A DNA stretch of 64,000 bases from Bolinopsis microptera (GCF_026151205.1 NC_087073.1:18566837-18630836); one strand, 5' to 3'; positions 11,028 through 23,300 are shown, counted from the first letter of the stretch. Numbers and translations are program-made. The notes: generated by a model from the letters alone, not told the origin.

Positions 11028-11193
11028 TTAACGGGTGATACTCGTAAAATATCTGTTTCATATATTGGACCGTCGACGAGTCCTACTCGGCGCGCGTCCT
11101 GGTAGGTTGTAAACCTACAAAGTACGCGTAGACTCATGTGAATTGAAAAAGCTGCCGAGTTATGTCAGATATTTTACGAGTATCACCCGTTAA
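11028..11193. mobile_element. TTAA-ended miniature element 2
   Basis: Starts TTAACGGGTGATACTCGTAA and ends with its reverse complement. The outer inverted repeats are 28 bases, nearly identical to those of element 1, which lies one base to the left. The interior is one copy of module B plus unrelated sequence. No coding capacity. Confidence 0.85.
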
Positions 11194-11210
11194 ATATTTT
11201 TGCAGCCATC

Positions 11211-11262
11211 CTTATAGACTAATAAACTAACAGATTCTTATAGACTAATAAACTAACAGATT
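11211..11262. repeat. 26-base direct repeat, two copies
   Basis: The unit starting CTTATAGACTAATAAACTAA is repeated exactly once, head to tail, just before the non-LTR fragment. It could be a target-site or template-slippage product. Confidence 0.95.
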
Positions 11263-11298
11263 CTTAAATTTCAGTCTGATTGCGTATTTAGGTATTTC

Positions 11299-11685
11299 AT
11301 GGCGTGTAAGGAACTAAATATCCTTCCACTCTCGGTGAGGTTTGATTACAAGGATATATTATATTTTCATAATATTTTTTATGACATGTCAGTTGTGACA
11401 TTTCCACCTTACTTACGACGTTTCATGGGAAGTAGGTTAAGGCGATCACATCTAGACGATCTCAGTATGATTAGTGACATTTCTCCTCAAGTTCCACAAA
11501 ACCTTACGTCAAGCCAGACCAGATGTTCAGGCATTTCTAAGTCTTACTTTTACAGAGCACACATTCTTTGGAATAAACTCCCTTATGAATTAAGGGAAAT
11601 CTCAAGGCCATCCGTGTTTAAAACCCATTTAATTAAGTACCTCTGGACAGTTCTAAACGACCATATAACATCCTCTGACAGTTAA
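11299..11685 (+). pseudogene. Non-LTR retrotransposon ORF2 tail (128 aa)
   Basis: The open frame encodes a peptide with the pattern seen at the C-terminus of CR1/jockey-like reverse transcriptase proteins: YFYRAHILWNKLPYELREIS, then FKTHLIKYLW near the end. No catalytic motifs are present, so it is a 5'-truncated copy. AT-rich sequence with two AATAAA-like strings follows the stop, compatible with the element's 3' UTR. The superfamily is not certain from this tail. Confidence 0.65.
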
Positions 11686-12235
11686 ACAATTTACCTTAAT
11701 GTAACTATATTGTCTAAATATAAATTGATAAAAAGTATAATTAATAAAATATGTTAAATAAAGTGTGTGTGTTTATAATTATGATTTATGGTACATTGTT
11801 ATTTATTATATTTATATTTTAGGCTGTAACCTTATTAGTTCAATGGAATAAACCTAGCATGCCTTGGTTGCAGCATCGCTTCACTTATAGGTGCATTTAG
11901 GGCCCGATGTAATTGCTATGATCAGTTTACTGGTCAACTGGTGTTTCGGTGTCCCTTATTTTGTTTACACTCGGTCACTTGTCAAGGCATGTAAGGTCAT
12001 TCGGCGATATTTTCTTTGAAATAAAATGATGTATTTGTGTAACAATTTGAAAGTTTATTGATAAAAAAAAAAAAATTTTCCGAGCGATAAAGCTACATTT
12101 AACAAAATACTGCAAAATATTTCGTCAAAAAAGCATAAAAGCGCAGCATTTGAATTTTGCGTCTCATAGTTCACTTCTTAATTATATGGATACTTGGCAG
12201 TAGCCCGACCTTGACATACGTTGCATGCCACTTTT
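11686..12235. other. Intergenic, AT-rich
   Basis: No gene seen. An A13 run sits at about 12063-12075, possibly an old retroposon tail. Confidence 0.4.
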
Positions 12236-12252
12236 CGCGCGCGAAGCGCGCG
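12236..12252. repeat. 7-bp GC hairpin with a GAA triloop
   Basis: CGCGCGC-GAA-GCGCGCG, followed at once by a weaker GCCGCC-GAA-GGCAGC hairpin. Another member of the triloop set. Confidence 0.8.
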
Positions 12253-12767
12253 CCGCCGAAGGCAGCGGTGCTCCTTCCTGGTGTATCCATAATATCTCTG
12301 ATATTTGTGATACGTAACATGTATCAAGCCCGACCCCTGTTGGGCTACGACCCCTGTTCGCGAACAGGCGTTCGTTTACCTGGGGACCTCAGGCTATCAT
12401 GTTTATAAACATATAAATAGAGATTAGGCGGAATGACAGGCTGAGCGCGGCCCAGTAAGTGTTCGTGAACAGTTGTTCGTGAATAGTTGATTGGTTACCA
12501 GATCATATGACCGCAAATGTTATGAAATTGGATGGTATGGGGGTGAAACACAGTTATAACTGCAAAAAAACGAACCACACTAGGAACCACACCACAACCA
12601 ACCAAACACCACACCAATCAAACTCCCATACCAACTACTTTCTCACCAAAACATCTCTCCCTCACCAGAACTTTCATCTAGAGCCTCTACTAATCGGAAT
12701 CTTGTATCACGTTGCGACCCCCACGGTCGTTTCACTATGGTGTTATCGTCCTGACGATACAGGGGGA

Positions 12768-12788
12768 GCCGCGCACTTCGTGCGCGGC
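12768..12788. repeat. 9-bp GC hairpin with a TTC triloop
   Basis: GCCGCGCAC-TTC-GTGCGCGGC, perfect arms. A close relative with loop CA instead of TTC is at 48459-48476 (CCGCGCAC-CA-GTGCGCGG). Confidence 0.85.
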
Positions 12789-12921
12789 GGGTCATACAAC
12801 GTATGACAATCGGAATCATCTGCCACAAACCTGGTACCCGTTTCGGGGCTTTAATAGCAGGACGGTTCTGTACCAGGCGCCCCAACAGTTTGACCATTGT
12901 TAATGATCTGACCCGGCGCGC

Positions 12922-12934
12922 GCTACTTCGTAGC
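12922..12934. repeat. 5-bp hairpin with a TTC triloop
   Basis: GCTAC-TTC-GTAGC, embedded in a CG-rich segment. A broken sister (GCTACTTCGAAG) is at about 12970-12981. Confidence 0.6.
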
Positions 12935-13189
12935 TCTTGCCATCGGGCCAACATTTCGAGAAGAAAGCGGCGCGCGCTACTTCGAAGAAATTTAGACGAG
13001 TAACATCCGTCAACCCAGCAGTCTGATCTCAGACCACTTTCCGACAAGGCAAACACTTGAAGTAACCTGTTAGGCCTCGCAATTGACGACAAGATAACGT
13101 TATGGTTCTTCTAGCTGTAAGTGTTCCCTAAGTTCCTACCTTCCTAAACTCCCATTCCATTTTCCTCGACAACAAATAAATCCATCTGG

Positions 13190-14395
13190 AACAGTGGACC
13201 GCTTCTCTACCACTCTCCCTAACCAACATCTTCAACTCCCTTCCTCCAAACCCTATCCTCCTAGCAGCGGTAGGTTAACTCCCACCACATCACCTTCTTG
13301 GCTGACCGGTAAAAGATTAAGAGGTCCGGTCTCAGCCGTGTCTTGGCAATCTCCTCTGGGAACTTCGGTTGCTCATCAAGATCAGATATCACCACCCAGT
13401 CCCGAGATGCACTCAGGATACCAAAACTACCCTCTGCACTCTTCTTCGCTGGAACCTTCTTGCTTCCCTCAGGCACAAAATCAATACATTGCTTAGTCTC
13501 CTTCACTCTATTCTTAGAGGTGTTCACTCGGCGTTCACAATGGAAAGTCACGTGGTCTGTTAGTTGTTTGAGAACCTTATCATGCCGCCACCTGTTACGC
13601 CCTTGGCTCAGCGAGACCCTACAACCGGATATAATGTGTTGTATGCTCCCTGCCCTATCCTCAAACAGCTTGCAAAGTCCATCCTCTTCTTCATTCCACT
13701 TCGATGCTAAGGCTGGTGTGACCACAGTACCGTAAGTCGCACTGAGCATAAAACCTGTGAGCGAATCACCGGACCATACTTAAAGAGTGTGTGCCAGCTC
13801 ATGTCCGTCTTCATAACCTCTTCCCTTCACTGACCCCATCTTGACTGCATCTCAAGAGAGCCGCATTGAACTTCCCTTTCATGCTCGAGGTTTCTTTTAA
13901 CTTTCTGAAGGACCTCAGCTTGTTGTTCCCGGGTGTTCATCCTCTCTGTGGTACTCCTGAAAGTATAAATTTTATTTCAGAAAATTCATCACCTACTTTT
14001 ACTCTCATTGACCTCCCAACTAAAAAGTTCTCAATGATATCAATAATATCCTCGGGAATCCACAAATTCTTTAGCTTAATTAGTAACCGGTAGTGTGGTA
14101 CACTGTCAAACGCTTTAGAAAAGTCGAATTAGAGTATATCTGCACAACCACCTTCTGCCAACAAATCATTGACGGCATCTATGGACATTGGACTCCAGGA
14201 GGTTAGATAAGCAAGATCTGCCTTTCATGAAACCATGCTGCTTCCTGCTCAACAGCTGCTCAACACCATAGAGTATATACTCCCTAAGAAGTTTCTCATA
14301 AGTCTTGCACATGATACAAGTCAGTGACACCGGCCTATATTCATTAGGGTTGTGTACTGACCCCTTCTTGTGCAAGGCCACGACAGTGGCGGTCT
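13190..14395 (-). pseudogene. Decayed non-LTR retrotransposon (reverse transcriptase and C-terminus)
   Basis: Read leftwards from 14395. The RT palm start has KKG, NEYRPVSLT and KQHGFMKGRSC (14381-14166). Then come FDFSKAFDSVPH with an in-frame stop just before it, and the SGVPQRG motif (about 14120-13945). The segment that should carry the YADD box is missing or scrambled. A 162-residue C-terminal frame (13749-13261) has the zinc-knuckle-like and GRNRWRHDKVL motifs, ending MWWELTYRC. Several frameshifts show it is dead. It resembles CR1/jockey-clade elements and sits just upstream of the IRAK-nucleosidase gene on the opposite strand. Confidence 0.75.
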
Positions 14396-14417
14396 TTAAA
14401 AGTTGAATCAGAGTTGA

Positions 14418-14633
14418 TTTTTTATTTGAAAATTCAATTAATTATTATATTTATAAATAAAGCGTTACATTTCAGCCATGCAAAATTACAATGACATATT
14501 TCGATAAACTAATTCATAAATGGTACTGCAATATAAGTTGCTTAATGTTTGGCCGGATGACAACTAACTAAAAAAGAAAAATAAACTTGATGACATAATA
14601 ATTAATTCGGCTGAACCAACACATAGCAAGAGT
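14418..14633. repeat. Dispersed repeat, copy 2
   Basis: The shorter copy of the 7139-7595 repeat, lacking its hairpin block. It ends about 135 bases before the start codon of the kinase-nucleosidase gene, so it may overlap that gene's promoter. Confidence 0.7.
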
Positions 14634-14769
14634 CACATTAACGTTAGGGCCGTTAAGCCTGATAATTTATACACAATGAAAAGCAGTTGAGAATATATTG
14701 CCTGGAGCTCTTTGCAAATATTTTTGATAACGTCAAGAAATACTTTCAGGTTTACATGTAAATGTAATT

Positions 14770-17700
14770 ATGGCACCCAAGAAAATTAGTGATGTTCCCT
14801 ATTCATGCATCAGTGGTTTGTGTCAGATTCTAGATTCCTGCAAAGATCCCCGGCAGAATTGGCGTGGCCTTGCTGAACGGTTGGAATTATATAATGCTAA
14901 AGACATAGCAGGTTTTGAAAGAAAATTAATGCAGCTGGATGGCAGTCCAACTAGAAGTTTGCTCACTGATCTTTCTATGACCGGAAGAAACATTGATGAA
15001 CTTTTCACTCTATTTTACAAAATGCAAAATGAGGAGGCGTTTCAGTTTCTTAAGACATCAGGGCAGGTATCAAAATCTCTTGCCAATAACTTAAAAATGA
15101 AACCGAAACCAAAAGTGGTGAATAGTGCACCTCAAAATCATCCCAGATCTCATTATCCAGATGCTCGTTCAATTATGAAGTACATTGATCAGGAAAATAA
15201 TGAATTTGACCCAACTGTTGCCAAAGGAAATTCAAGTGATTTGAGTCTTTCCATTGTTGCCCAACAGAAAGAGTCAATGACAGATGACATACTACCTGCC
15301 CTGCGGAACAAAGGCCTGATCGAATTCAGTTACAATGAAGTTTGTCAGGCTACTGGCAATTTCAGTGACTGTACACTTACCGGTGGGTGTAAATTAGGTA
15401 TGGGGTCTTTTGGGACTGTCTTCAAGGGTGATTTGAAGAATACAACCTTTGCTATCAAAAAGTTGAATCTGAACAATGACATGCATGCTCGCTCAGTTGG
15501 ACTAAGTCAGTTTGCTGTCGAAGTTTTAACTTTGTCTAAATATAGGCATCCAAACCTGTTAGAATTAGTCGGATATTCACTTGATCCTAGGGCACCCTGT
15601 CTAGTGTATTATTATATGGAAAAAGGTTCTCTCGCAAGCGTCCTTGCTTCTCCAGAGGCAAGTCAAATTCCTTGGGATACAAGATTGCGCCTATCTGATG
15701 ACATTTCTAAAGGGTTGGTGTTTTTACACACAGCATCTGACAAGCCATTGATACACAGAGACTTAAAATCGGCCAATGTTCTGCTAACAAATGATTATCA
15801 GGCTAAGATTGGTGACTTTGGTCTAGCCAGATTGGGATCCGATCATTCTAACAGTATTGTCCAAACAAATCGGTTACAGGGAACTATGGGTTACATATCA
15901 CCTGAAGCTGCTAGAGGGAATATATCCACAAAAACAGATGTTTTCAGTTATGGAGTACTGATGTTAGAGTTAATTACTAATCTTAGTGCGTTTGATCCTA
16001 ATAGAGGATATCAAAATCAATCTCTAGTAGGTTTGATTGAAAAGAAGTTGAGTGGTAATGGTGACTCATTGAATATTATATCAGCTGAGGGTGTAAAATG
16101 GCCCGAAATTGTTGCCAAGGAATTCCTGAACATTTCTCAATCATGTTTTGAAGATCACAACATCAGACCAACTGCTCCAGTCATACTACAAAAAGTGTCG
16201 GATATTATTCAACTCTGTTCTTCGAAAAACGATTTTGAAGCTTGGATTCAGCCAGGGAGTTTAACACTTAACCCTGACAAGCAGGTATTTGAAAACAGGA
16301 AAACAATTCTAGTTCTCACTGGAAATAGACAACAGAGTAACCTGATTCAAAGCAGAATTGGAAAGTTGCTAGAGGGAGAATCGAACACAAGTTCTCTGCG
16401 CTCACTTCAGGATATGGAATTTCACTTCGTCACACTGCCAGATGCTATTATTATAGTCTGCAATCCTATATCTGATTTCAACAAATGTCTGCAAGACTCT
16501 ATCAATCGTTTTAATCCTCATTTGGTAATTTCTTCTGGGCTTTGCCATGGTGTAAGAGGAAAGGTAAAGTGCTTACATTTTATTTCATGACAAGTTACTC
16601 TTTTTAAATTAGTTTATGAATCTTAGTATAGGATTAAGTTGATTTTTTATCAACATCTTAAATCTGATCTACTTATTTGTATTCCAAGAAACGTGTTAGA
16701 TTCGGTAATAACACAAACAGGTTCCAACAAAACCTGTAAACATTTTATATTTCAGGTAAACCTGTGCGATCTGGTGATATCAGAAAGCACTTCTCTTGGA
16801 AACGTCACATATTCCGTAACAAACGAAGTGACGTCCCTCCTACAGACGATACAGAAGAGCGATGCAACTGGTGATGCACTGTGGAAGTTACCTGGACTCC
16901 TGCCAAAACCCCCTGCTCGAACTGCCTCCCAAACTTTACTGTGGATCAGCAAGCTTATCATGGAGGTCAAATCAGTAAGTAATAAATTAATCTTGATTTT
17001 CAGTTCATCACATCTATTTATGACACAATGACTGCTTTATAAATATCAATCGCTTTTAAAATTTAAATAACGATAAGAAATAAAATTACTAGAAGTAATT
17101 CGTCTAATCAGAGATAAGATATCAATAATATATTCAACTATTTAATTCGCGAATATCCCTGTACTGACAGATTATTGAAAATTAAGCTCACATTCAGTAA
17201 ATCAAAACCACTGAATTGTATAAATTAAAATTATTCTGATGTTTGACCATTCAGGAAAAACCAACAGAGTCTCACTGGTTGAAGCAAATAAACTACAATC
17301 ACGGACTGGGACACGATTACTCTGGGTTCATCGAGAATATGAAGATCTACTCGGCAAAGTACCCGTGTCTACATTCAGCTAATATGACACTAGTCTATGA
17401 TCCTATAACAGATACTCTTGATCCAGACATCAACCTCAAGGTTCGTGTTTCCGTTTGGATTTAAAGTTATTTTCCGGACTTTTTAAGTTTTGTTTTTGCA
17501 GCTAGTCTCCGTACAAACGGCGTAATTCAATCTTCTCTCATTCAGTATCGTAATATACATGTACTACATTATACATAGTACATCCTCCCCTAAATATTGG
17601 TAACAATAAAATTATTAACATAACACTATTAATACACACATTCCAGGCGTCAGTGTCAGCCATGTCTCCTGATAGTATACATCTTCGCAAGAGAAAACTG

Positions 17701-18160
17701 AGCCCCAAGTTACATATCGGGTCTCTGAGTCCTTCTGATATTCCTTATACACCTGGAGACGCCTTCACTCGCTTCAAACTCTGTCCTGAGGTATGCTATG
17801 TTGAGTTTAATCGGTTTCTGAAGAGTTATTCACATATTTGATATTCATCAGCTGTTGTTTAAACAGAATTTTCTGTTGAAATTTAAACTATGTATTGTAC
17901 AAGTGACATTGACTATACCGGAAACTAACGTGTCTCCCTGTTTACAGAGTTTGCTGGGATGTGATGTTGAGACACTGCATCTCTACAGTATGTGTGTCAA
18001 AACCGAGACACCCTCTGTCTCAATCAAGAGCGTGTGTGGGTTCTCAGATCCGTACGAAGACACGAGGTTTAATGAAATAGCTACTAATATGAGCGCCCTA
18101 GGAGTGGTTCAGTTTATCGCTACATACCTCAGTCCGGAGTCTAGATCCTGTGTCAGTTGA
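14770..18160 (+). CDS. Death domain, IRAK/Pelle kinase and nucleoside phosphorylase-like fusion, 851 aa
   Basis: Exons 14770-16563, 16756-16974, 17255-17440, 17647-17790 and 17948-18160, all joining in phase 0. Residues about 10-95 look like an IRAK4/Pelle Death domain (NWRGLAERL). Residues about 195-485 are a complete IRAK-family kinase: G-loop GMGSFG at 210, lysine 230 in AIKK, tyrosine-type gatekeeper in LVYYYMEKGSL, HRDLKSAN with D331, DFG D349, and GTMGYISPEAARG. From about 511 a new alpha/beta fold follows: KTILVLTGN, VISSGLCHGVRGKVNLCDLV, and a C-terminus with CDVETLHLY (E789) and CGFSDPYED (D815). That layout fits the PNP/UDP-phosphorylase and MTA/SAH-nucleosidase superfamily, including its usual Glu and Asp. 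The kinase and the first 88 residues of the nucleosidase part share one exon, so the fusion is not an annotation artefact. Predicted role: MyD88-type innate signalling coupled to nucleotide cleavage. The substrate is not shown. Confidence 0.85.
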
Positions 18161-18880
18161 ACTTTCTGTTAAAGTCAGTGTGTTCATTCTTATGATCACA
18201 GAGTTGAACGTTAGGACGATTGTTTATTATGATCGTTGCTGGATATTGCTTATTTTTCTTGTAATCAAACCGTTGAACAACTAAAAAGATTGATATATTA
18301 GCTGATTGTTTTAACCAAAAAGGATCGTTGATATTTCTGCTATTGTTACACATCTAACCTAACCTAACCTACGTCTTTATTGTCTTTAGTTGGCTAGAAC
18401 TTCTATAAATATTAATTGCTCATCAAATTATTTATTTTTGACATGGTTTTACATGTCTTGCGAATTTCTCTTTTATATTACCTTTTTCTTTGATATAAGG
18501 TATACATTATCATTATCATTTCCGGTGGTTTAATATATTTTTTCACCACCCTTTTTCATAGAATTTTAAAGGGAATTGAATTCACTGAATATTTTTTCTT
18601 CTTTATGTTTTTCGTCACCCAAAACGAAAGCTTTTGACATCATTTAGTATCTTAACTTTTACCTCATCAATTGTTTATAATGATATATCATATTTATTTT
18701 GAAGTCGAAAATGTATATTTGTATCGAAGAAATGAGAATTTGTTGTAAATTATAAAATTCACCAAGCTGTGCTTGAAAATTGCGTCGTTTTACTAAGTCA
18801 GCTGTAGGAAATCTTTGAAACATATCATGATTTCCAAGCTATTATATATACCGAACTATTGATGTAATTTTCGTTTTCTG
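18161..18880. other. 3' flank of the fusion gene, no gene seen
   Basis: AT-rich, no coding region. Three TAACC(T) repeats occur at about 18356-18371, too short to call telomere-like. Confidence 0.4.
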
Positions 18881-19610
18881 CTTAAGGGGGCCGGGGGAGG
18901 GGTCTTCATCAAAATTCTTTCGAAATCGACTTTATAGTTGTTTCTGATAGAGGGGAGTGATATCTATCAGCTGCTTTTGGTCCCATGGAAAAATATTGTT
19001 CCTAGCCGAAATTATCGCTGGTCAAAGGTCAGCGCTTATGTGTAATTGTATTGCGCGAGCGATTTTCAATCGCGCGTTCTGAAAATCGAGTCTAAAAATC
19101 TATCTTCTCCTACATTTTTTGAGCAATCACCCTCAAACTTTCAGGATATGTTCTTTGGATCAGTAAGAAGAGAACTCTAGAGCCAGAATTTTGAGTTAGG
19201 CCTTTAAAGATTTTTAATCCGATTTTGAAATTCTTGGACCTCTAAAAATTAAGGTCCAAGAATTTCAAAATCGAATTAAAAATCTTTAAAGGCCTAACTC
19301 AAAATTCTGGCTCTAGAGTTCTCTTCTTACTGATCCTAAGAACATATCCTGAAAGTTTGAGGGTGATTGCTCAAAAAATGTAGGAGAAGATAGATTTTTA
19401 GACTCGATTTTCAGAACGCGCGATTGAAAATCGCTCGCGCAATACAATTACACATAAGCGATGACCTTTGACCAGCGATAATTTCGGCTAGGAACAATAT
19501 TTTTCCATGGGACCAAAAGCAGCTGATAGATATCACTCCCCTCTATCAGAAACAACTATAAAGTCGATTTCGAGAGAATTTTGATGAAGACCCCCCCCGG
19601 CCCCCTTAAG
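18881..19610. mobile_element. 730-bp foldback element with TTAA ends
   Basis: Two arms of about 360 bases are near-perfect reverse complements, with a loop of about ten bases at 19241-19250. The ends are CTTAAGGGGGCCGGGGG and its complement. The arms differ at only a handful of positions. TTAA just inside each end would suit piggyBac-type insertion, but since the whole unit is a palindrome this symmetry is not independent evidence. No open frame of note. A transcript crossing it would form a very long hairpin. Confidence 0.92.
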
Positions 19611-20341
19611 TCACAAACTACTTCTGTTATGTAATTGTACCGTCATGATGTTAAACTGCGACCACTGCATCTACATAGTTTGCATATCAACATGACATGG
19701 TATGTACTATTTATGTATGCGGTATGTTGATATTTTACTGGTATTCAGATACCAAGATATCTGGGCATCATTCATTTCCTGGTACACAGGTAGTTGAGGT
19801 ATACTCTTCACTGCTCCGGCGTACATTTCACCCATTATGTTCAGTTTAATGTGGTACATTAACAATGATTATATCACATGGTGTGATACTAAACCAAGTT
19901 CTAGGCTACTTACCTAGATCACTTTTAGTTTCACATTGCATCTCTAATTGTAGGAAGTCATTATCTTATCTCAATAACTATTGTGCATTGAGTACAGAGA
20001 GCACAATATTATATAGTAACGCAACATGACCTAGCGCATGATGCAATTCCATAATATGATAATCAGTTGATGGCATTGAAGCGTGGTACTATTCTACCTA
20101 TGTGACCTAACAGAGTACTGACTCATTAAATCATTAACAAATTGTATTATGTGTCACGGGTAAAAACCACAGCTATATGGCAAACCTTTTTCCGGTTCTA
20201 ATCAAAATCGAGGCCAAGCCTTTGTGATCATCAACGATTGTTCCGATAAATTTAATTGTAGCAAGTATAAGATCTGATGGAATGGTATTATACCCTATTA
20301 TATTGTTCATAAATCTGATGATAATGTTTAATACAGGTAGG
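19611..20341. other. 5' flank of PMPCB, no gene seen
   Basis: No coding region found. The PMPCB promoter presumably lies here, but I see no convincing core element. Confidence 0.4.
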
Positions 20342-23300
20342 ATGTCAAGTTCTCGGCTGCAAAGTGTACTTGCGCGCCCACTGCGTAAGTTGGTACAAGC
20401 AAGATGTAGTAGCAGTAAAGCTGTTGTTGCCCCTATAGTAACCTCTGACTCTTATCGAAAAGTAAGTTCTTCGACATGATAGTGCACTCTATCGTGTTGT
20501 CATATCACGATAGAGTCAGCTTTCGAAATCGTGACTGATGTAACTAAGACATTCAAAAAATTGAAAAGAGAGTGTGAATTTTAATGATGACGTAATTTCG
20601 AAGATGAGGCAACCATCATGATTTGACAACACTACAAAAATTGCCGTATATTTAATACTCAAGGTACGAATTATCAATAAACTAATTTCCTCAGTCCCTA
20701 CTAAACATAAACCCGACCGAAGTGACTACGCTGAGCAACGGACTACATGTGTGTAGTGAGTACATTGACACTCCTACTGCCACTGTCGGACTCTGGATCA
20801 ACGCTGGTAGTCGCTGGGAAAATGCCGGAAATAATGGTGTCGCTCATTTCTTAGAGCATCTCGTTTTTAAGGTGATTAAACTTTTAAATGATGGTTTTAT
20901 TTTATACCTGTGGGATCGTGGCTGCTGGAACTTTTTCGAGCATTTTGATTAATAATATAGACATAATCATTTGTTTTTTGGCGCAAGAAAAGAACCTCTT
21001 AACTATTGTGATAGTGATTTAAATGGTAACTGACTGAATCTCATTCTTTCAGGGTACATCCAACAGAACACAACACGAACTAGAATTAGAAGTAGAAAAC
21101 ATGGGAGCTCATCTTAACGCTTACACTTCTCGGGAACAAACTGTTTATTACGCAAAGTGTTTTGCTAAAGATGTGGACAGGTCCATGAATATCCTAGCTG
21201 ATATCTTGCAGAACCCAAGACTTGATGAAGGAGCTATCGATAGGGAACGACACGTCATTTTGAGGGAGATGCAGGTAATTTATTATAAAGTTATATAAGA
21301 CATATCAAGAGCTAGAAAATGTAACTAGTTGTAAAACTTGCTGGTACCCCAGCCTAATTTTCCACACTGTATTGCAACGCACCCGTTGAAATAATATGGT
21401 CTAGACGTTTGTTTTGCTCATTTTTATGTCCTTTCAAGTTTCAAATCCAACTGTATGGAGGAAATTGTAGGACACATGCGAGAAACATTATTGTTGCACG
21501 GGATTATACCTCTATTCTTGTAGGTCACCTGTCTTCATGAATTATCTTGACATCATGCTGCATGAATGCTCGCTCCATTTTGCACAGATTGTGGATTTTG
21601 TCGATCCTCTTTCGTCACTAAAATCAAGATTACGGAATACAGACTAACGTTCTGTGAATTTTATTATCGTATAATAATTTTGATTTACGATTTACGGATG
21701 AGATTAAACACAATAAGGGAGGGTTCGTATATTATGTCACGATTATGGGGGAGGGGGTTTAGAAATTGGAAAATAAGCTGACGTATTTTAATTTGTTATT
21801 TATCAACTTCCTGACGGAGGGGGATTTTAAAATGGCGAAATCTTGATGACGTAAAAACATAAACGGTCCCTGCATGAAAAACTTGCTATGACATGCTGCT
21901 TTTAAGTAACCCCGTTATCGTTCGTGACCAGTTTCCAATTTTTCTATCACCTTCGCACAGCGAGGTTAAGAAGTTGAAGGGGATAGTTGGGTATTTTCAG
22001 AGCAAAAAAGTACGAGGAGTTCTTTTAATTGACGGAAGGCGCTAACGCCGAATCAACTCTTGTTAAACCAAGGGCACGGTATTTTTGCGCCAAACGCGCG
22101 CAGTTCTGTCGACGCGCGCGTACTCTATTAAAGTTTTGTAACGACGGGAATGCATTCGTAATTGAATGGTAATTGATTTTCTTATTATCATGTCAATTAC
22201 AACAGTTAATGAGGTAACCGTTAATGAACCTTAGGAGGTGGAAACGAACCTACAGGAAGTGATATTCGATCACCTGCACGCTATTGCCTACCAAGGAACC
22301 CCATTAAGCTACAACATACTTGGACCTACCGAAAACATCAAATCTATTGATAGGTAACATACGTTTGTCTTTTTCTATTAATTTGAGTGTTTGCAGTCAA
22401 CTAACGGGCGCCTGCACAGTGGTTATGATTCATACCGGAAGTTACCTTCGTGTTATTTATTAAGGAAATAACGGAAACATGTCACACTACGCACATAATG
22501 AAACTCTTAAGAATTCTAAATCACGTCAGTGTGTTTGTTTGACGTAATTTTGAATTCTCTAGAGTTACATATACGAGCATTATTTTTTCCGGCTTCTACC
22601 TGACATGAGTGCGATAATTCAAAAATACTGGTAGTTGAGTGTTTCCGTGCTTAAAGATAGTTCCAGGGTTCCACCAAGATCAGGACAAACACGGAAGCTA
22701 CATATTTGGCTACATATTTCCCATATTTTTTATAAGTCGCAGTAAATTAAAGTTTGCGGAAGATATATCCTGTTAAACACTGTACCTGTCGGTTATCCTT
22801 ATACATAATATTAAGGAAGTGTTATTGATTACCTGGTGTTTAACATCTGATTTGACTTCAGAGCGGATTTGTTAGACTACATTGGTCGCCACTACCAACC
22901 ACACCAGATTTATCTGGCAGCAGCTGGAGGAGTAGATCATGCGGAACTGGTCAAACTGGCTGAGAAACATTTCGGGGATATGCAAACTACAAACGTTTCA
23001 GAGGTCGAATATCCTGCAGCCAGATACTCCGGATCTACGGTTAGTCAGTAAAAGATAGAACTTATGTTTACAATTTCGACTTAAGTTGCACTCTAGAACT
23101 TCCAAATTGGACAAATTATGTTTGAGACTGGACTTGTTCAAAGTTTAAACCGTTTATTAATTTGATAATTTCCTCAGATGAACAACAGAGATGACGCAAT
23201 GGGTCTCGCTCACGTAGCTCTGGCTGTAGAAGGTTGCAGCTGGACAAACCCTGATTACTTCGCTATGATGATCGCCAATACTGTGAGTAGCAAACCAATG

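Noticed and set aside
10703-11137. Open frames on both strands through the TTAA-ended elements
   Set aside because: They translate tandem 12-mers and inverted modules. Long frames on both strands at once are a by-product of palindromic CG-rich sequence.
12643-13092. A 149-residue minus-strand frame with Arg-rich text
   Set aside because: It overlaps GC-rich hairpins and competing frames, has no recognisable domain, and its composition follows the CG-rich repeats.
18356-18371. Telomere-like TAACCT repeats
   Set aside because: Only three units, lacking the TTAGGG sequence, and located between ordinary genes.
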